A stretch of DNA of 64,000 nucleotides from Streptomyces violaceusniger Tu 4113. Its GTDB lineage: Bacteria; Actinomycetota; Actinomycetes; Streptomycetales; Streptomycetaceae. This document shows positions 63,002 through 64,000 of the stretch, piece by piece. The stretch spans positions 2,046,001-2,110,000 of the forward strand of contig NC_015957.1 in the NCBI RefSeq assembly GCF_000147815.2, given 5' to 3'. Numbering within the stretch: the first letter of the stretch is position 1; each line of letters opens with the position of its first letter. The translations under genes and the position numbers were made by a program. Below the pieces are notes generated by a model that saw only the letters and a list, made by a program, of their open reading frames with translations, was not told the origin of the DNA and did not search any database.

Positions 63002-63901
63002 GTGAGTACCCTTGCGCACACCACGATGACCGCGGCTCGCCCCGCCGACTCCGGCCTGGCCGGTTCGGGCGAGCTTGACCGCTACTCCTACGCCGACGCC
63101 CCCGGCTCCGGCCGCGGCAGCGTCCCCTCCTCCTGGGACGGCGCCGAGGCAGAGATCGGCCGGGTGGGCCGACGCGCGGCCGGCAACCGGGGCCGCGGGC
63201 TGCACGGCCAACTCGTACAGCAGCTGGGCCAGATGATCGTCTCCGGCGACCTGGGTGCGGACCGTCCGCTCGTCCCCGAGGAGATCGGACAGCGCTTCGA
63301 GGTCTCCCGCACCGTCGTACGGGAGTCGCTGCGCGTCCTCGAGGCCAAGGGCCTGGTCAGCGCCCGCCCCAATGTGGGCACCCGGGTCCGCCCGGTCAGC
63401 GACTGGAATCTGCTGGATCCGGACATCATCGAGTGGCGCGCGTTCGGCCCACAGCGCGACGACCAGCGCCGCGAGCTGTGCGAGCTGCGCTGGACCATCG
63501 AGCCGCTGGCCGCCCGGCTCGCCGCCGGGCACGGCCGCGAGGAGGTGCAGCAGCGGCTGGCCGACATGGTCGAGATCATGACCCATGCGCTGACACAGGG
63601 TGACACCCTCACCTTCTCCCGCGCCGACGCCGAGTTCCACGGGCTGCTGCTGCAGGTCGGGGGCAACCGGATGCTGGAGCACCTGGCGGGCATCGTCGCC
63701 GCCTCGCTCCACGTCTCCGGGGCGCCCGTCTCCGCCTGCGACCGTCTCACCGAGGCGGGAGTCACCCACCACCGCCGGATCGTCGAGGCGATCGGCGAGG
63801 GCGACGCCGCGGCGTCCGAGGCGGCGATGCGCCAGCTGCTGACCGTCCACCCGGATCTCGATCATGCCGAGGTCGGGGTGCCCGCGCCGCGCGAGCACTG
63901 A
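63002..63901 (+). CDS. whiH: Sporulation regulator WhiH (GntR/FadR family)
   Basis: 299-residue GntR regulator. After about 65 variable residues comes the winged helix (LVPEEIGQRFEVSRTVVRESLRVLEAKGLVSARPNVGT), then a FadR-type FCD ligand domain (ELCELRWTIEPLAARLAAG). The N-terminus VSTLAHTTMTAARPADSG and the position after the fused ABC gene match WhiH, which is needed for septation of aerial hyphae in S. coelicolor and lies beside hrdB. Start GTG 63002 follows AAAGGA; ATG 63026 is possible. The last 99 bases of the window show no gene. Confidence 0.85.
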   Translation: MSTLAHTTMTAARPADSGLAGSGELDRYSYADAPGSGRGSVPSSWDGAEAEIGRVGRRAAGNRGRGLHGQLVQQLGQMIVSGDLGADRPLVPEEIGQRFEVSRTVVRESLRVLEAKGLVSARPNVGTRVRPVSDWNLLDPDIIEWRAFGPQRDDQRRELCELRWTIEPLAARLAAGHGREEVQQRLADMVEIMTHALTQGDTLTFSRADAEFHGLLLQVGGNRMLEHLAGIVAASLHVSGAPVSACDRLTEAGVTHHRRIVEAIGEGDAAASEAAMRQLLTVHPDLDHAEVGVPAPREH

Positions 63902-64000
63902 TCCGTCGGCGCGTCCGGTGCCCGGATCCCCGGGCGTCCGGAGCGTGCCGCGTACGACGTACGGCAAGGCGGTGTCGGTAGGCGGCGAGTGCCGGCCCGA

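Overview
This 64-kb window is a piece of a Streptomyces chromosome, or of a very close relative. The DNA is very GC-rich, starts are often GTG or TTG, and the genes include gluABCD-gluRK, the B12-dependent ribonucleotide reductase pair nrdR-nrdJ, and a WhiH-type sporulation regulator at the right end. From memory, the gene order follows the conserved core arm of S. coelicolor around recA to whiH/hrdB. The only clear newcomer is one intact IS982-family insertion sequence.

Layout. Positions 1-3616 hold the front part of the DNA-repair helicase gene lhr, which runs off the left edge. Next come an AraC-azlC-azlD operon, a terpene-cyclase-fold protein carrying a TTA codon, DUF3046, an AI-2E-type transporter, and recA-recX. 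From 10.2 to 13.2 kb lies a sulfur unit (cysteine-rich leader peptide, cysteine dioxygenase, rhodanese) and a flavin monooxygenase. From 13.4 to 19.4 kb lies the glutamate uptake operon gluABCD with a divergent two-component system. From 19.4 to 22 kb are a methyltransferase, an orphan TAXI binding protein and an IclR regulator. From 22 to 33.4 kb is a housekeeping block (miaB, LigB-like, antitoxin-like, miaA, dapF, rshA, M1 peptidase, hflX). From 33.5 to 40 kb are a secreted protease and a three-gene NRPS-independent siderophore cluster. From 40.2 to 47.2 kb are dinG, lexA, nrdR and nrdJ. From 47.3 to 53 kb are a TetR/ABC-F resistance-type pair, the IS element, a phosphatase and an ADP-ribosylglycohydrolase. 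From 53.2 to 64 kb are rnhB, unknowns, a RecQ-phosphoribosyltransferase fusion, a DUF4192 protein, an NrtR-type Nudix regulator, a fused ABC transporter and whiH.

A DNA-damage theme runs through the window. recA, lexA, lhr, dinG, recQ and recX are all here. recA has both a LexA-type box and the LexA-independent RecA-NDp (PafBC-type) promoter. The same RecA-NDp element, at the same spacing, overlaps the start of lhr. Two places carry TTATCCACA DnaA-type boxes, one of them as a perfect 24-bp palindrome in front of recQ.

The strongest candidates for new biology are: (1) the 29-residue leader peptide ending C-V-C-R-P-S-C, followed by a hairpin, in front of cysteine dioxygenase, which looks like a cysteine-sensing attenuator; (2) the siderophore cluster, whose aminotransferase and synthetase both carry large low-complexity additions; (3) twin identical operators between tetR and an ABC-F gene, with an IS inserted exactly at that ABC-F gene's stop codon; (4) the RecQ-phosphoribosyltransferase fusion under the DnaA-box palindrome; (5) an ABC transporter whose two halves are joined by a histone-H1-like linker. 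No tRNA, rRNA or CRISPR array was seen.
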